This document shows, in pieces, positions 43,785 through 52,676 of a DNA stretch of 61,839 bases. The position numbers were made by a program, and so were the translations under genes. The notes under the pieces were generated by a model. The model searched no databases. It saw only the letters and a list, made by a program, of their open reading frames with translations, and was not told the DNA's origin. The stretch's first letter is position 1, and each line of letters starts with the position of its first letter. This stretch comes from Deltaproteobacteria bacterium (GTDB lineage: Bacteria > Desulfobacterota > DSM-4660 > Desulfatiglandales > HGW-15), in contig CP070840.1 in the NCBI GenBank assembly GCA_020342025.1, positions 3,777,476-3,839,314 of the forward strand. Reading direction: 5' to 3'.

Positions 43785-43819
43785 AAAAAAAACGGGGTCG
43801 AGTTTTCTATTCGACCCCG
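43785..43819 (-). terminator. Rho-independent terminator of the HNH gene
   Basis: CGGGGTCGA and TCGACCCCG (43793-43801 and 43811-43819) form a strong stem; on the minus strand it is followed by eight T (43785-43792). It lies 29 bp after the HNH gene stop. On the plus strand, after the HIT gene, the same stem lacks a good T-run, so it acts mainly on the minus strand. Confidence 0.85.
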
Positions 43820-43847
43820 ATCTTGTTGAACCTGTTTTCAGAAGGAT

Positions 43848-44372
43848 CTATTCTATAAGTTCCACATTCCAATAGAGGTAATCCCGCCAGGTTTGTGGAA
43901 TTTCCCTGAAGCCTATAGTGATCCTGATGGCCGGCACCCATGTGGGACGCTTAGGCTTGCGGATAAGCCTCATGGAAGCCTCGGAGGGTATGCGCCCGCC
44001 TTTCTTCCTGTTGCAGTCAATGCAACAGGTCACGATGTTCTTCCATTGCGTCTTTCCCCCACGTGACTTGGGTATAACATGGTCATAGGTGAGATCTTCT
44101 GAAGAGAATCGATCACCACAATATTGACACTTATAGCGATCTCTTGCATAGATATTTTGCCTTGAAAATTTCACAGGGGTCTTCGGCCTTTTGACCATCA
44201 TTAGAAGACGCACCACGGACGGCAGCTTAACCGTGAAACTGACTGAGTGAATCTCACGACTATACTCCTCGATCACCTCCACCTTGCCAAGACAAAGCAT
44301 GGTGATAGCCTTTTTCCAGTTGATGATTCTCAAAGGCTCATAGGTGATATTTAGAAGCAGTACGTGTTCCAT
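43848..44372 (-). CDS. HNH endonuclease
   Basis: 174 residues from ATG 44372; the frame is open to 44438 but homologous proteins start near MEHVLLLNITYEPL. C-terminal HNH domain: YKCQYCGDRF, LTYDHVIPKSRGGKTQWKNI, and TCCIDCNRKKGGR give the two CxxC zinc pairs and the DH and N catalytic residues. This stand-alone type is common in bacterial chromosomes; role uncertain (repair or defence). No ribosome site is obvious. Confidence 0.88.
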   Translation of the reverse strand: MEHVLLLNITYEPLRIINWKKAITMLCLGKVEVIEEYSREIHSVSFTVKLPSVVRLLMMVKRPKTPVKFSRQNIYARDRYKCQYCGDRFSSEDLTYDHVIPKSRGGKTQWKNIVTCCIDCNRKKGGRIPSEASMRLIRKPKRPTWVPAIRITIGFREIPQTWRDYLYWNVELIE

Positions 44373-44647
44373 AATTACAAAGCTTGCATGATCGACATTG
44401 AGAGAAAGAATAGGCTTTGCAAAATTTGTATTAAACATTCATTTTTAGACCAAAATTAGCCAAAAGACAAGAAAAAAATAGAACAAACGCGATAGGAATC
44501 CCAATTTAACCACAGAAAAATCTTGTCGTTCAAATGGGGCTGCGAAATGACCAGAATGTTTGGCATCATGGCGTAACTATTTGACAACAATGGATAATTC
44601 TGTTCATCGATAATTGGGATCAAAGTATTAGAGGACAAGAAAGCCTT

Positions 44648-45493
44648 ATGTGGATTTCCATCATCGTTGCGTGCCTCATATTATACCTGCTGCTGACGCT
44701 CTTTTTCACCTACCTGATACATCAGCTACCGAGGCAACCTGTTCAGGAAGCCCCAGATTGGGGTGAAGTTATGGACACCCGGATCCCTACCAGCGATGGG
44801 GGCTCATTGGAGGTCTGGCGGGTTGATCCTGACGGCCATTCAAGAGGTGTGGTTGTTTTGGCCCATGGGTGGAGTAGGAATCGGGACAGGATGGTTGGCA
44901 GGGCAAGGCTTTTTGGGAAGTTGGGATTCAAAACGGTCATGCATAGCGCCCGGGATCATGGCGGCTCTAGCCCCAAGCGCTTCATGAATGCCCTTCGCTT
45001 TGCAGAGGACATCGAGACCGTATTAAGTTGGCTGAATGAACCCGTTCTGCTTTATGGTCACTCGGCGGGTGCTGCAGCCGCCGTTATCGCAGCCAGTCGA
45101 AATCCTGAGGCAATAAAGCTTCTATTCTTGGAAGGTTGTTACGCGAAAACCAGAGAGGCCCTTCTGAGCCTCTATCGTAACTACAATCTTTTTTTTGGGA
45201 TCTTCTTTGCGCCCATGGTGGTCCTCTGGATGGACATCTTTTACAAAAGGGGCCTGGATTCAATCAGCCCCGTCAAACTGGCTCCAGATATCCACGTGCC
45301 TGTACTGCTTATCCACGGCTCACGAGACCAGAACTTCCCCCTCCATCACGTATGGCGACTGATGGAAAGTTTTCCCGCTGGCCGCGCCGAACTCTTTGTC
45401 GCCACAGATTCAGACCACAGTAGTTCAAGCCTCACACCTGAATACCCCGATGCCATTAAGGCCTTCGTGGACCGTCACTTAACAGAATCCTGA
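44648..45493 (+). CDS. Membrane-anchored alpha/beta hydrolase
   Basis: 281 residues. N-terminal membrane helix (about 2-24, WISIIVACLILYLLLTLFF), then an alpha/beta-hydrolase domain: oxyanion region VVLAHGWSRNRDR, nucleophile elbow LLYGHSAGAAAAV, acid in LLIHGSRDQNFPL and His in TDSDHSSS. Substrate unknown; an esterase or thioesterase facing one side of the inner membrane. Convergent with the photolyase gene. Confidence 0.87.
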   Translation: MWISIIVACLILYLLLTLFFTYLIHQLPRQPVQEAPDWGEVMDTRIPTSDGGSLEVWRVDPDGHSRGVVVLAHGWSRNRDRMVGRARLFGKLGFKTVMHSARDHGGSSPKRFMNALRFAEDIETVLSWLNEPVLLYGHSAGAAAAVIAASRNPEAIKLLFLEGCYAKTREALLSLYRNYNLFFGIFFAPMVVLWMDIFYKRGLDSISPVKLAPDIHVPVLLIHGSRDQNFPLHHVWRLMESFPAGRAELFVATDSDHSSSSLTPEYPDAIKAFVDRHLTES

Positions 45494-45517
45494 AATTCTT
45501 TTCCCGGATAGGGCCCG

Positions 45518-46987
45518 TCAATTCGGGGCATATTTGTTCAAGTATGCTCTGACCCGCACCTTCCTGGCGGTATTTTTAGAGCTCATGTATCGAACCTTCC
45601 CAAAAACCTGTCTTTCAGGTCCCCAGGCCCTATCATAGCGACCCAAGACCCAGAAAATCCCACTGTAAGAGTTGGGATCCCGGCCATCCAGGGCATACTT
45701 GTTATTCAACTCAATCATCACTTGCAGCGCTTCCTTTGGGGTCTTTGTCCAATGCAAAATCTTTTTCCCCCAGAGCATCCTCAGATAATTGTGGATCCTC
45801 CCCTCTTGCACCAGTTGGCTTTGGGCCGCATTCCAGAGTGGTTCGTGGGTCTTGGCTGTTTCGAATGCCTCCAATGTGTACAAATGAGGTCTCTTATCCT
45901 TTGAATGCTTACTCAGGGTTTGCCGGGCCCAATTGGGTAGGCTTTCATATTGATCAAAATCATTTCGCTGCCAGCACATGTTAAAACCCAGCTCTCGCCA
46001 GGTGACAAGCTGATCCAGAAAGGCCTCTGTGGCTTCGCTCATACCCCACCACCCAGCTCGGCTGCCTGTCGTTTTGCTAGAAATCATTTTGGATGACCAT
46101 TCCTCTTTTTCCAAAATGCGATCGAATACCTGGTGCACCGAGATATGACCGAAATGGAGATAGGGAGAGAGCCCACTGGTTCCCTCTTCGTCCGGATGGT
46201 TGCGGTCTTCCGGATAAAGTGAAAGACGATTTCCCAAAAACGTCTTGAGCACTAATTCAGCCTGTTTTGGACCTCCCCGCTCTTCTACCACCTGCACATC
46301 ATGATCGATGGGCAATGAAGAAACGGCTTCTGGATCGCCCTCAAGAAGCCGGGAAGATGCCCTGGGCCAGCGTTTTTCCGTACCTTTGGGGAGAGTGCGC
46401 ATGATCGGCAATTTCACTCTACTAAGGGGATTAACCTCGGGCCTCTGGCTCAAGTAGGCGGGCAGATTTTTTTGGAGGAATCTTCGGAAGGCAAACGCTG
46501 TGGTAAACACTTTGTCCGCTGCGCGCATGGGTAAAAGCCCGTTGGAATCCACCTGCTCCAAGAGAACCGGAAGCCTTCGGGAAACAGCGCCTATCATACG
46601 CGGAAGAAAAAAAGCGGGATAGTCGTCCGTTATCACAACGCACGATTTCTGAGCCAATGCTTCTATGAGGCCTTTGCCTTCACCCTTCACCGCTTCCACA
46701 TAGGGATAGTATAGGACCCTAGCTTTTTTTAGACTGCGGGCGTTCTCTGCCATGCCGTCCAAAACGAAGCGGTGCACTCGATCGCTCGCCCACTGATAAC
46801 CGCACCTCAGCGCCTCCAAAACGACTAGTGGCTTGTTCAGTTCCTTAGACCAATCTACGGCCCGTTGCAAACTGTAATTCCATGCGGTTCGCCTAAATGC
46901 GATCATCCAGTAAAGGACAAAGTCGCCTTTCTCATTGACAGGCGCTTTATTGACTTTGCGGATACGAAGCTCAGGTACCGAATGCAC
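45518..46987 (-). CDS. phr: Class II CPD photolyase
   Basis: 489 residues. Repairs cyclobutane pyrimidine dimers with FADH and blue light. Class II marks: VLYWMIAFRRTAWNYSLQRA at the start, LDQLVTWRELGFNMC, HNYLRMLWGKKILHWTKTP and NSYSGIFWVLGRYDRAWGPE. N-terminal alpha/beta antenna domain and C-terminal helical FAD domain are both complete. A photolyase points to a lineage sometimes exposed to light. Single gene; start as ATG 46987. Confidence 0.93.
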   Translation of the reverse strand: MHSVPELRIRKVNKAPVNEKGDFVLYWMIAFRRTAWNYSLQRAVDWSKELNKPLVVLEALRCGYQWASDRVHRFVLDGMAENARSLKKARVLYYPYVEAVKGEGKGLIEALAQKSCVVITDDYPAFFLPRMIGAVSRRLPVLLEQVDSNGLLPMRAADKVFTTAFAFRRFLQKNLPAYLSQRPEVNPLSRVKLPIMRTLPKGTEKRWPRASSRLLEGDPEAVSSLPIDHDVQVVEERGGPKQAELVLKTFLGNRLSLYPEDRNHPDEEGTSGLSPYLHFGHISVHQVFDRILEKEEWSSKMISSKTTGSRAGWWGMSEATEAFLDQLVTWRELGFNMCWQRNDFDQYESLPNWARQTLSKHSKDKRPHLYTLEAFETAKTHEPLWNAAQSQLVQEGRIHNYLRMLWGKKILHWTKTPKEALQVMIELNNKYALDGRDPNSYSGIFWVLGRYDRAWGPERQVFGKVRYMSSKNTARKVRVRAYLNKYAPN

Positions 46988-47095
46988 GTTTATCTCCTCT
47001 GTTTATGGGGCACAGATTTGCATCTTATCCATTTTGCCGATTATGAGATGAGATGGGAAATGCACAGATAATTTGGGAAACGCCCGGGCAGACCG

Positions 47096-47530
47096 TTAAA
47101 CCGCTTCGAAATGGGCGTCTGTCAATCCATTCAAAAGTAAGAAAGAGTTAATTCGGATGCACAAAATCTCTGCATCGGGATGTTCCAAGAATTCTTTTAC
47201 ATGGGGGTGCCTGTCCAGCAGCTTTGAATGTACTTGGATTCTCTTGTTCTTGTCATCTATCTTCTGGAAAGTACCGCTCACGGTCAGCGCTTTTGCCTCT
47301 GGACGACGTGATCCTCGGTGTTCTTCCCTTGTATCGATGAGGAGGCTGACGGACGGGTTCTTTATCAGATTTTCATACTTCCTGCTCTTTCTGTGGGTGA
47401 CCATGTAGATTTCGCAGCAGTCCTCGTCTGTCACATAAGCCATCAGAGAACAATGGGGATTGCCCGCGGAGACTGTGGCAAGCACGCAGATATCTTTTTC
47501 TTTGACCAGAGCCTTCATCTTTTCAAGCAT
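47096..47530 (-). CDS. Pyridoxamine 5'-phosphate oxidase-fold flavin-binding protein
   Basis: 144 residues. Split-barrel fold: DICVLATVSAGNPHCSLMAY, EIYMVTHRKSRKYENLIKNP and VSLLIDTREEH. The usual role is FMN binding in small oxidoreductases. The substrate is unknown. A G-rich stretch (GGGGGAAG) lies upstream. A second split-barrel protein, 49096-49545, is not a close paralogue. Confidence 0.85.
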   Translation of the reverse strand: MLEKMKALVKEKDICVLATVSAGNPHCSLMAYVTDEDCCEIYMVTHRKSRKYENLIKNPSVSLLIDTREEHRGSRRPEAKALTVSGTFQKIDDKNKRIQVHSKLLDRHPHVKEFLEHPDAEILCIRINSFLLLNGLTDAHFEAV

Positions 47531-47722
47531 CAGTGGCTTCCCCCATTTCTATTCGGGCTTTTCATCTTTTCTGACCTCGATTAACTCTCTACTAACACAT
47601 CAAAGCGTTTGGAGGAAACAATTTTTTAAAGGGAAGGTCATCTTGAGGGAATCGATTCTTTCTAGAAAAGCCCTTGGAGGACAGAAATTAAAATGACGCT
47701 TTTCCCTCCCGCTCGGCCCTCT

Positions 47723-48781
47723 TTATTCGATGATGCCCTCCCTAAGGACTTTGGGAGTTGGAACAGGGATCGGGAGGCAACGGTCCTTTTCAGGGTTATA
47801 CATGAGTCGGTAAGAGGCCCCACAGTTCCCTTCTTTATGCATAACGTCCCAGCCTCTCACATAGTAGGGACAGGCGTCATTGAAGCAGATATACATATAA
47901 TCATTATCCCACGTACAGCCAAACGGGTTATCTGGCACTGCCCACTTCCTGAGCTTTTCTCCGCAGTAGGGGCAACACAAGCTTTTTCTGATCTCTTTTT
48001 TTCTTTTTTCTAACTCCTCACCTTCCAGCAAAGCACCATAAGCCATGGTTACCACAGGTCTTACTTTGCAGGGACTTCCTCCCCTTTTATCGGCATAGAC
48101 GGCATAAATGGGATCACTGGGAATGCCTAGATGAGAATATTTGTCATTTTCGGGTCGCGGTTTTCCTTTTGAAACGAATACAGATGGCTTTTCAAAAAGA
48201 CTGGCCTCTTTAAAAAAATCCTCGACAAGTAAAACCCTTTCGTCTTCACTGGACTCCTTCCAAACTCTTACGGTCTTTTCGGGAAACATGCGGTTTGAAA
48301 AGATGACCAGAAACAAACCTCCGGGCCTAAGAATTCTACTTACCTCCCGGAAAACCTGGACCGGTTTTGTCATATAGTCGACTGATACCGTATTGATCAC
48401 GGTATCAAAAGTTTCGTCTGGAAAGGGAAGGGTCGGATCCATGTTGAGGTCATGTATGATGATTTCAGAAAGGGATGTGTTTCTTGACAACTCGTTTCTG
48501 TTTAGACCTAGCCCTACCACCTTAGATGGTTTGAGTTTTTCGGGGATATGACTATCCCAACCCGCCATCAAATCCAATATGACCGGGTTTTCTTCAACCA
48601 CCAGTTCTCCGATCAACGTCTCCACTGTGTCCAACGCAAGGGAATCAAGATGACTGACGAACCGATCCCTTGAATAGAACGTGGCATCATCGCTTTCATC
48701 GATTCTGGAAAAGGCATCTTTGGCAAAGATAGGGCTCTTAGGAGAAACCCCTCGTCCCATGAAATCCTTTTCGGTATCCAT
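47723..48781 (-). CDS. SAM-dependent methyltransferase fused to a C-terminal zinc ribbon
   Basis: 352 residues. Class I methyltransferase (about 65-200): VILDLMAGWDSHIPE (SAM loop), FPDETFDTVINTVSVDYM, RILRPGGLFLVIFSN. The C-terminal 80 residues form a zinc ribbon, CCPYCGEKLRKW ... CFNDACPYYVRGW. The ribbon resembles small stand-alone deltaproteobacterial zinc proteins; in this arrangement it may position the substrate. GGAGGT precedes the ATG. The leader contains an attenuator-like structure (48796-48860). Substrate unknown. Confidence 0.85.
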   Translation of the reverse strand: MDTEKDFMGRGVSPKSPIFAKDAFSRIDESDDATFYSRDRFVSHLDSLALDTVETLIGELVVEENPVILDLMAGWDSHIPEKLKPSKVVGLGLNRNELSRNTSLSEIIIHDLNMDPTLPFPDETFDTVINTVSVDYMTKPVQVFREVSRILRPGGLFLVIFSNRMFPEKTVRVWKESSEDERVLLVEDFFKEASLFEKPSVFVSKGKPRPENDKYSHLGIPSDPIYAVYADKRGGSPCKVRPVVTMAYGALLEGEELEKRKKEIRKSLCCPYCGEKLRKWAVPDNPFGCTWDNDYMYICFNDACPYYVRGWDVMHKEGNCGASYRLMYNPEKDRCLPIPVPTPKVLREGIIE

Positions 48782-48795
48782 ATGCTACCTCCATT

Positions 48796-48860
48796 AAAAA
48801 AGCCGAGTCACATGCAGTGCAACCCGGCTCGTGGCCCCATTTCTTGGGCGGGTTAACGTC
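48796..48860 (-). promoter_or_regulatory. Attenuator- or riboswitch-like leader of the methyltransferase gene
   Basis: In the transcript a terminator hairpin, AGCCGGGU paired with ACUCGGCU (48829-48822 with 48808-48801; one G-U pair) plus an inner CAC/GUG, is followed by six U (48801-48796) and directly by the ribosome site GGAGGU. Upstream, AACCCG (48854-48849) is complementary to CGGGUU (48826-48821), overlapping the terminator's left arm, around an inner CCCA/UGGG hairpin. Formation of one excludes the other. The ligand or trigger, if any, is unknown; a constitutive terminator so close to the start would block expression, hence the switch interpretation. Confidence 0.5.
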
Positions 48861-49095
48861 GTCAAAATACCATTATTTTAGTCTAACCTAAACACTAACC
48901 CTACCTTGTCAATAGAAGCTGCGTCCCACACTGCGCCTTTTTTGTATCCTTTCATGATGCACAAAAATCGACCTTTATCGGGTGTGACAGAGCGGAATAA
49001 CAAATGGCTTACCCTTGAAAAACCAGGCCGTGATTCTTAACGTTAAACAAATCATTTCTTGTACAAATTATTCAAGCGCGTGAGGAGGATAAGTT

Positions 49096-49545
49096 ATGGA
49101 TCTTCGTGAGTATTTTGAAAACGTGAAAGGTCATGGTGTTCTGGCAACCGCCGATGCTGAGGGAAAGGTGGATGCGGCCATTTATGGCAAACCCCATTTT
49201 ATGGACGATGGATCGATCGCATTTATCATGGCCGACCGTCTAACGCATGCCAATCTGCAATCCAATAACCATGCTGCCTATCTCTTTAAGGAAAAAGGCA
49301 AAGGATATAAAGGTATCCGTCTTTTCTTAAGCAAGCTGCGAGAAGAACAGGATAGCGATCTTCTCTACTCTATACGAAGCAAAAGGTATGCATCGGAAAA
49401 GGAAGAGGGAAAGACGCGTTTTTTGGTTTTTTTTAGTGTGGACAAAGTGCTGCCCCTCATTGGAGCCGGGGAGGAAACGCCTGAAGGGGAACAGCAGGGC
49501 GAGGCGGAGCACCCTTATCGGCCATGGAAAATGCCCAGAGAGTAA
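49096..49545 (+). CDS. Split-barrel flavin-binding protein (PPOX-like)
   Basis: 149 residues. KGHGVLATADAEGKVDAAIY, GSIAFIMADRLTHANLQSNN and HAAYLFKEKGKGYKGIRLFL follow the FMN-binding split-barrel pattern; the C-terminus is acidic and probably disordered. GAGGAGG precedes the start. The next small frame overlaps its last 22 bases. Confidence 0.82.
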   Translation: MDLREYFENVKGHGVLATADAEGKVDAAIYGKPHFMDDGSIAFIMADRLTHANLQSNNHAAYLFKEKGKGYKGIRLFLSKLREEQDSDLLYSIRSKRYASEKEEGKTRFLVFFSVDKVLPLIGAGEETPEGEQQGEAEHPYRPWKMPRE

Positions 49546-49745
49546 GAGAGTCCCTCCTCGGGTATCTCTCGGATAAAGGTATCCAATTTTCGCAAGTCCC
49601 TGGAGACGAGTTGCAAGGAAAGGCTGTCGCGGAATTTGCCTTTAACTTGGGCGTTCCGCCCTCCATCCTCTGGGGTTCTTTCAGGGATAAGATAAGGGAG
49701 ATCATTTGTTTCTTGACATGGATTCAGGGAGTTTCTAATTTTTAA
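49524..49745 (+). CDS. Possible truncated YbaK/ProX-like fragment
   Basis: 73 residues overlapping the preceding gene by 22 nt. RVRESLLGYLSDKGIQFSQV and KAVAEFAFNLGVPPSILWGS resemble the first helix-strand units of the YbaK/ProX tRNA-editing fold (helix, Ile-Pro-like turn, 'A..lgvpp..i'), but the frame ends before the core of the domain. No ribosome site. Either a fragment of a decayed gene or not a gene. Confidence 0.3.
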   Translation: MENAQRVRESLLGYLSDKGIQFSQVPGDELQGKAVAEFAFNLGVPPSILWGSFRDKIREIICFLTWIQGVSNF

Positions 49746-49798
49746 AGGTGTCATGACGTTCAAGAGACAAAATAGGGAAAGGCAGGACAGGGGGCAAA

Positions 49799-50374
49799 AT
49801 GAAAGTATTGGGAATCTACGGTAGTCCTCGCAAAGGCGGGAACACAGATCAGCTCTTAGACAAAGTATTAGAGGGAGCCAAATCCGCGGGCGCAGAAATC
49901 TCGAGCGTGTATGCGCGAGACCTGGACATGAGCGGATGCATTGAATGTGGCGGATGTGACAAGACAGGGAAGTGTGTTGTGAAGGACGATATGCAGGACG
50001 TCTATCCCCTCTTAGAAGAGGCTGATGTTATTTTCCTGGCATCCCCCATCTTCTTTTATGGCGTCACAGCACAGGTCAAGGCCCTCATCGACCGCTCACA
50101 GGCTTGTTGGTCCAAGCGGATACTGGAGAAAACGCCCGAGCAGAGGAAAACCTTTGATAGCGGGAAAGGCTATCTGATCGCAGTGGGTGCCACACGGGGT
50201 GAGAATCTGTTCGAAGGCGCCATTCTCACCGCCAGATACTTCTATGACGCACTGGACATGACCTACGAGGGAGGTATCTTTTTTAGAAGCCTCGAGGAAA
50301 AATCTGCCGTGCAGGAAAATCCGGAAACCCTTCAAGAGGCTTTTAACTTGGGTCTCAAGGCCGTTTCATCATGA
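49799..50374 (+). CDS. Flavodoxin-fold NAD(P)H-dependent FMN reductase with Cys cluster motif
   Basis: 191 residues. Flavin phosphate loop LGIYGSPRKGGNTDQLL, then CIECGGCDKTGKCVVKDDM, the compact cysteine motif seen in iron-sulfur flavoproteins of anaerobes, and IFLASPIFFYGVTAQVKALI. Expected role: electron transfer or reduction of quinones or oxygen species in the cytosol, with the four cysteines probably binding a 4Fe-4S cluster. Its last 43 bases overlap, tail to tail, the QueG-like gene. Confidence 0.88.
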   Translation: MKVLGIYGSPRKGGNTDQLLDKVLEGAKSAGAEISSVYARDLDMSGCIECGGCDKTGKCVVKDDMQDVYPLLEEADVIFLASPIFFYGVTAQVKALIDRSQACWSKRILEKTPEQRKTFDSGKGYLIAVGATRGENLFEGAILTARYFYDALDMTYEGGIFFRSLEEKSAVQENPETLQEAFNLGLKAVSS

Positions 50375-51258
50375 GCCCTAACAGCCTGGATGTTTGACTT
50401 CAATTTTTCTAAGCCAGCCCGAGCAAAAGCCGTATCTCCAAACCTTTCTCCAAATTCCTCATGGTTCATCTGTAAGAACGCATCCGTTGGAGGTAATTGG
50501 ATCTGCATTGATGCTTCATCTTCATTGAATGGACATACCTCCTGACATCGATCACACCCGAAAAAGCAACTGCCCATCTTTGTTCCCATATCCCGCTTCG
50601 TCCTCCCTTTATGCTCGATGGTAAGATATGAAATACACTTTGAGGCCTCAAGGTAGAAGGGTTTTTCAAGGGCGCCTGTGGGGCAAGAATCGATGCATCG
50701 TGTGCAGATCCCACATTGATTCTCCATAGGTTCCATGGAGAGAAATCCCAGGTTGGCGGTGGTCAGTATCTCTGCCAGATAAAAGTAAGATCCATAGCCA
50801 GGCATGATAAGCATATTGTTTTTGCCGATAAAGCCGATGCCGGAAGAAGCTGCGAAGCTCTTCTCTAAAATAGGGGCAGAATCCACACAAATCCTTGAAC
50901 GGGTTCCTGGATAGATTTGTCCCATCACATCCACCAATTCTCCACTTAAACCTTTTAGCCTGGAATGATAGTCTTCCTTCGCGGGTTGTGAATATCTGGA
51001 CACAGTGAAACCTTCGGGTGTTCCAGGTTTCTGTGAAGGATAGAGATAGGCAAGGGATACAATCGTCTTACACCCCTTGAGCAGAATGGTGGGATCCTCC
51101 CGGACTTCCACATTTCTCTCGAGCCAGGACATGTCTGCATTTTTTCGATCGGATAGCCAGACGCGGAATTTATCAAAATAGACGGGCCTCGATGGGGGTG
51201 AAAAGCCACAGGCAATAAAACCGAGATCCTTCGCTTTGTTTACAATTGTTGAGATCAT
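50332..51258 (-). CDS. QueG-like epoxyqueuosine reductase family iron-sulfur protein
   Basis: 308 residues from ATG 51258; the frame is open to 51387 but the extra part lies in a repetitive, low-complexity segment. Two ferredoxin clusters, CGICTRCIDSCPTGAL and CFFGCDRCQEVCPFN, and the cobalamin-domain elements SRYSQPAKEDYHSRLKGL, RICVDSAPILEKSFAA, GIGFIGKNNMLIMPGYGS. QueG reduces epoxyqueuosine to queuosine in tRNA using cobalamin and 4Fe-4S centres. The DUF1730-HEAT tail of some members is absent. Could also be a related B12 reductive protein; QueG is most likely. Confidence 0.85.
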   Translation of the reverse strand: MISTIVNKAKDLGFIACGFSPPSRPVYFDKFRVWLSDRKNADMSWLERNVEVREDPTILLKGCKTIVSLAYLYPSQKPGTPEGFTVSRYSQPAKEDYHSRLKGLSGELVDVMGQIYPGTRSRICVDSAPILEKSFAASSGIGFIGKNNMLIMPGYGSYFYLAEILTTANLGFLSMEPMENQCGICTRCIDSCPTGALEKPFYLEASKCISYLTIEHKGRTKRDMGTKMGSCFFGCDRCQEVCPFNEDEASMQIQLPPTDAFLQMNHEEFGERFGDTAFARAGLEKLKSNIQAVRAHDETALRPKLKAS

Positions 51259-51390
51259 AACTTGTCCACCCCCACCCAACCGTTCGGCTGAGCTCACGCC
51301 GAAGCCCTCCCCGATCGAGGCCTCCGGCTCGGAGAGCCCACGCCTCGGAGAGGTGAGGGAAAGATGCAGTGCACTGGGATCTCGCATCAG

Positions 51391-52326
51391 CTATGGAAGC
51401 AGGGGGGCTTCCAGATCATAGGGGGTCAAGCTCTCAAAACCGTCTTCGGTAACCAGGGCCGTCTGTTCGAACTGCGCCGAAAGAGAGCCATCATTCGTTA
51501 CCGCTGTCCAGTTGTCTGAAAGAATGTGCAGATCCTTCTTTCCAAGGTTGATCATGGGCTCGATGGTAAAAACCATACCAGGGACCAGGATAATCCCTTT
51601 TCCTTTTTGGCCATAATGGGGGATCTGTGGCGCCTCATGAAATTCAAAACCCACACCATGGCCCACGAACTCCCTCACAACAGAACATCCTTCACCCTCC
51701 GCATAACTTTGAATGGCCCAACCTATATCTCCGAGCCTCTTACCGGGACGTACCATGGATAGTCCTTCCCTAAGACTATTTCTGGCCACTTCCACAATCT
51801 TTCGTGCATCCAGTCCCGGGGTCCCCACGAAAAATGTTTTGCTCGCATCCGCATAATACCCATCCAGCTTGGGGGTAACATCCACATTGACGATGTCGCC
51901 GGTTTTAAGGACCCTTTCCCCCGGAATGCCGTGGCAGATTTCTTCATTCACAGAAATGCAAACACTCTTGGGAAAACCCCTGTAGTTGAGGGGAGCGGGT
52001 ACTGCGCCGTGTTGGATCGTGAATTCGTGAACGAGGGCGTTTATTTCCTCGGTCATCGTACCCGGCTTGATGAGTTCCTCCACCAACTGGAGGGTCGCAA
52101 TGGCTAGACGCCCAGCTTGCTTTATGGCATTTACATCCGCCTCTTCTTTAAGGCGAATGTTATGTTGACGCAGATACTTCTCTTTCATACTGACTCTTGG
52201 ATTGGCCTTGCCTAAACAGCATTTTTTGTATTTTAGGCCGCTGCCACAAGGACAGGGATCATTTCGGCCCACTTTCTTATCTCTATCTCTCAGGAGCACT
52301 CCTATCTCAACCTCACTTAAAAGCAT
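51391..52326 (-). CDS. map: Methionine aminopeptidase type I with N-terminal SEC-C motif
   Basis: 311 residues from ATG 52326; a TTG at 52437 would add 37 residues and has no ribosome site. SEC-C zinc motif ([18 protein letters not shown]) followed by a full aminopeptidase: [20 protein letters not shown] (metal Asp pair), [19 protein letters not shown] (His), [10 protein letters not shown] and [11 protein letters not shown] (Glu pair). Removes initiator Met at the ribosome; the SEC-C arm is an established ribosome-associated variant. Single gene, minus strand. Confidence 0.92.
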   Translation of the reverse strand: MLLSEVEIGVLLRDRDKKVGRNDPCPCGSGLKYKKCCLGKANPRVSMKEKYLRQHNIRLKEEADVNAIKQAGRLAIATLQLVEELIKPGTMTEEINALVHEFTIQHGAVPAPLNYRGFPKSVCISVNEEICHGIPGERVLKTGDIVNVDVTPKLDGYYADASKTFFVGTPGLDARKIVEVARNSLREGLSMVRPGKRLGDIGWAIQSYAEGEGCSVVREFVGHGVGFEFHEAPQIPHYGQKGKGIILVPGMVFTIEPMINLGKKDLHILSDNWTAVTNDGSLSAQFEQTALVTEDGFESLTPYDLEAPLLP

Positions 52327-52525
52327 CTCAACGGCATCTGGAACCTGTCCCTGATCATGTTCAGAAATGACACTCACACCAATTTTCCCGCTGACTTGTG
52401 AATTTTGGACTATAACAGAATGAAGATAACAATTCAATCTACCCGCATTTACCTGCTATAATAACACCCCAAATAATTATTGATAATGTCGCTTCAAATG
52501 GATATCAGATGGTAACTCCTGACAT

Positions 52526-52617
52526 GGAATAGTGGAGTAATGGAGTATTGGAGTACTGGCAAGGAAAAACGGAAAATCCTTTTTTATTCCCACCGCTCCA
52601 TCACTCCAACACCCCAA
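52526..52617. repeat. Second copy of the TGGAGTA/TACTCCA word-repeat hairpin
   Basis: Words GGAATAGTGGAGTAATGGAG and TATTGGAGTACTGG on the left and complementary CCGCTCCATCACTCC and AACACCCCAATT on the right surround an A-rich centre. Same family as 4486-4594, located 48 kb away, between the diverging map and ampG-like genes. The 350-bp gap holds no gene. Confidence 0.7.
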
Positions 52618-52676
52618 TTATACAGGTTATGCAGGGGTTCCTAAAACCACACAGACCATAGGATTAGCAACCTATT

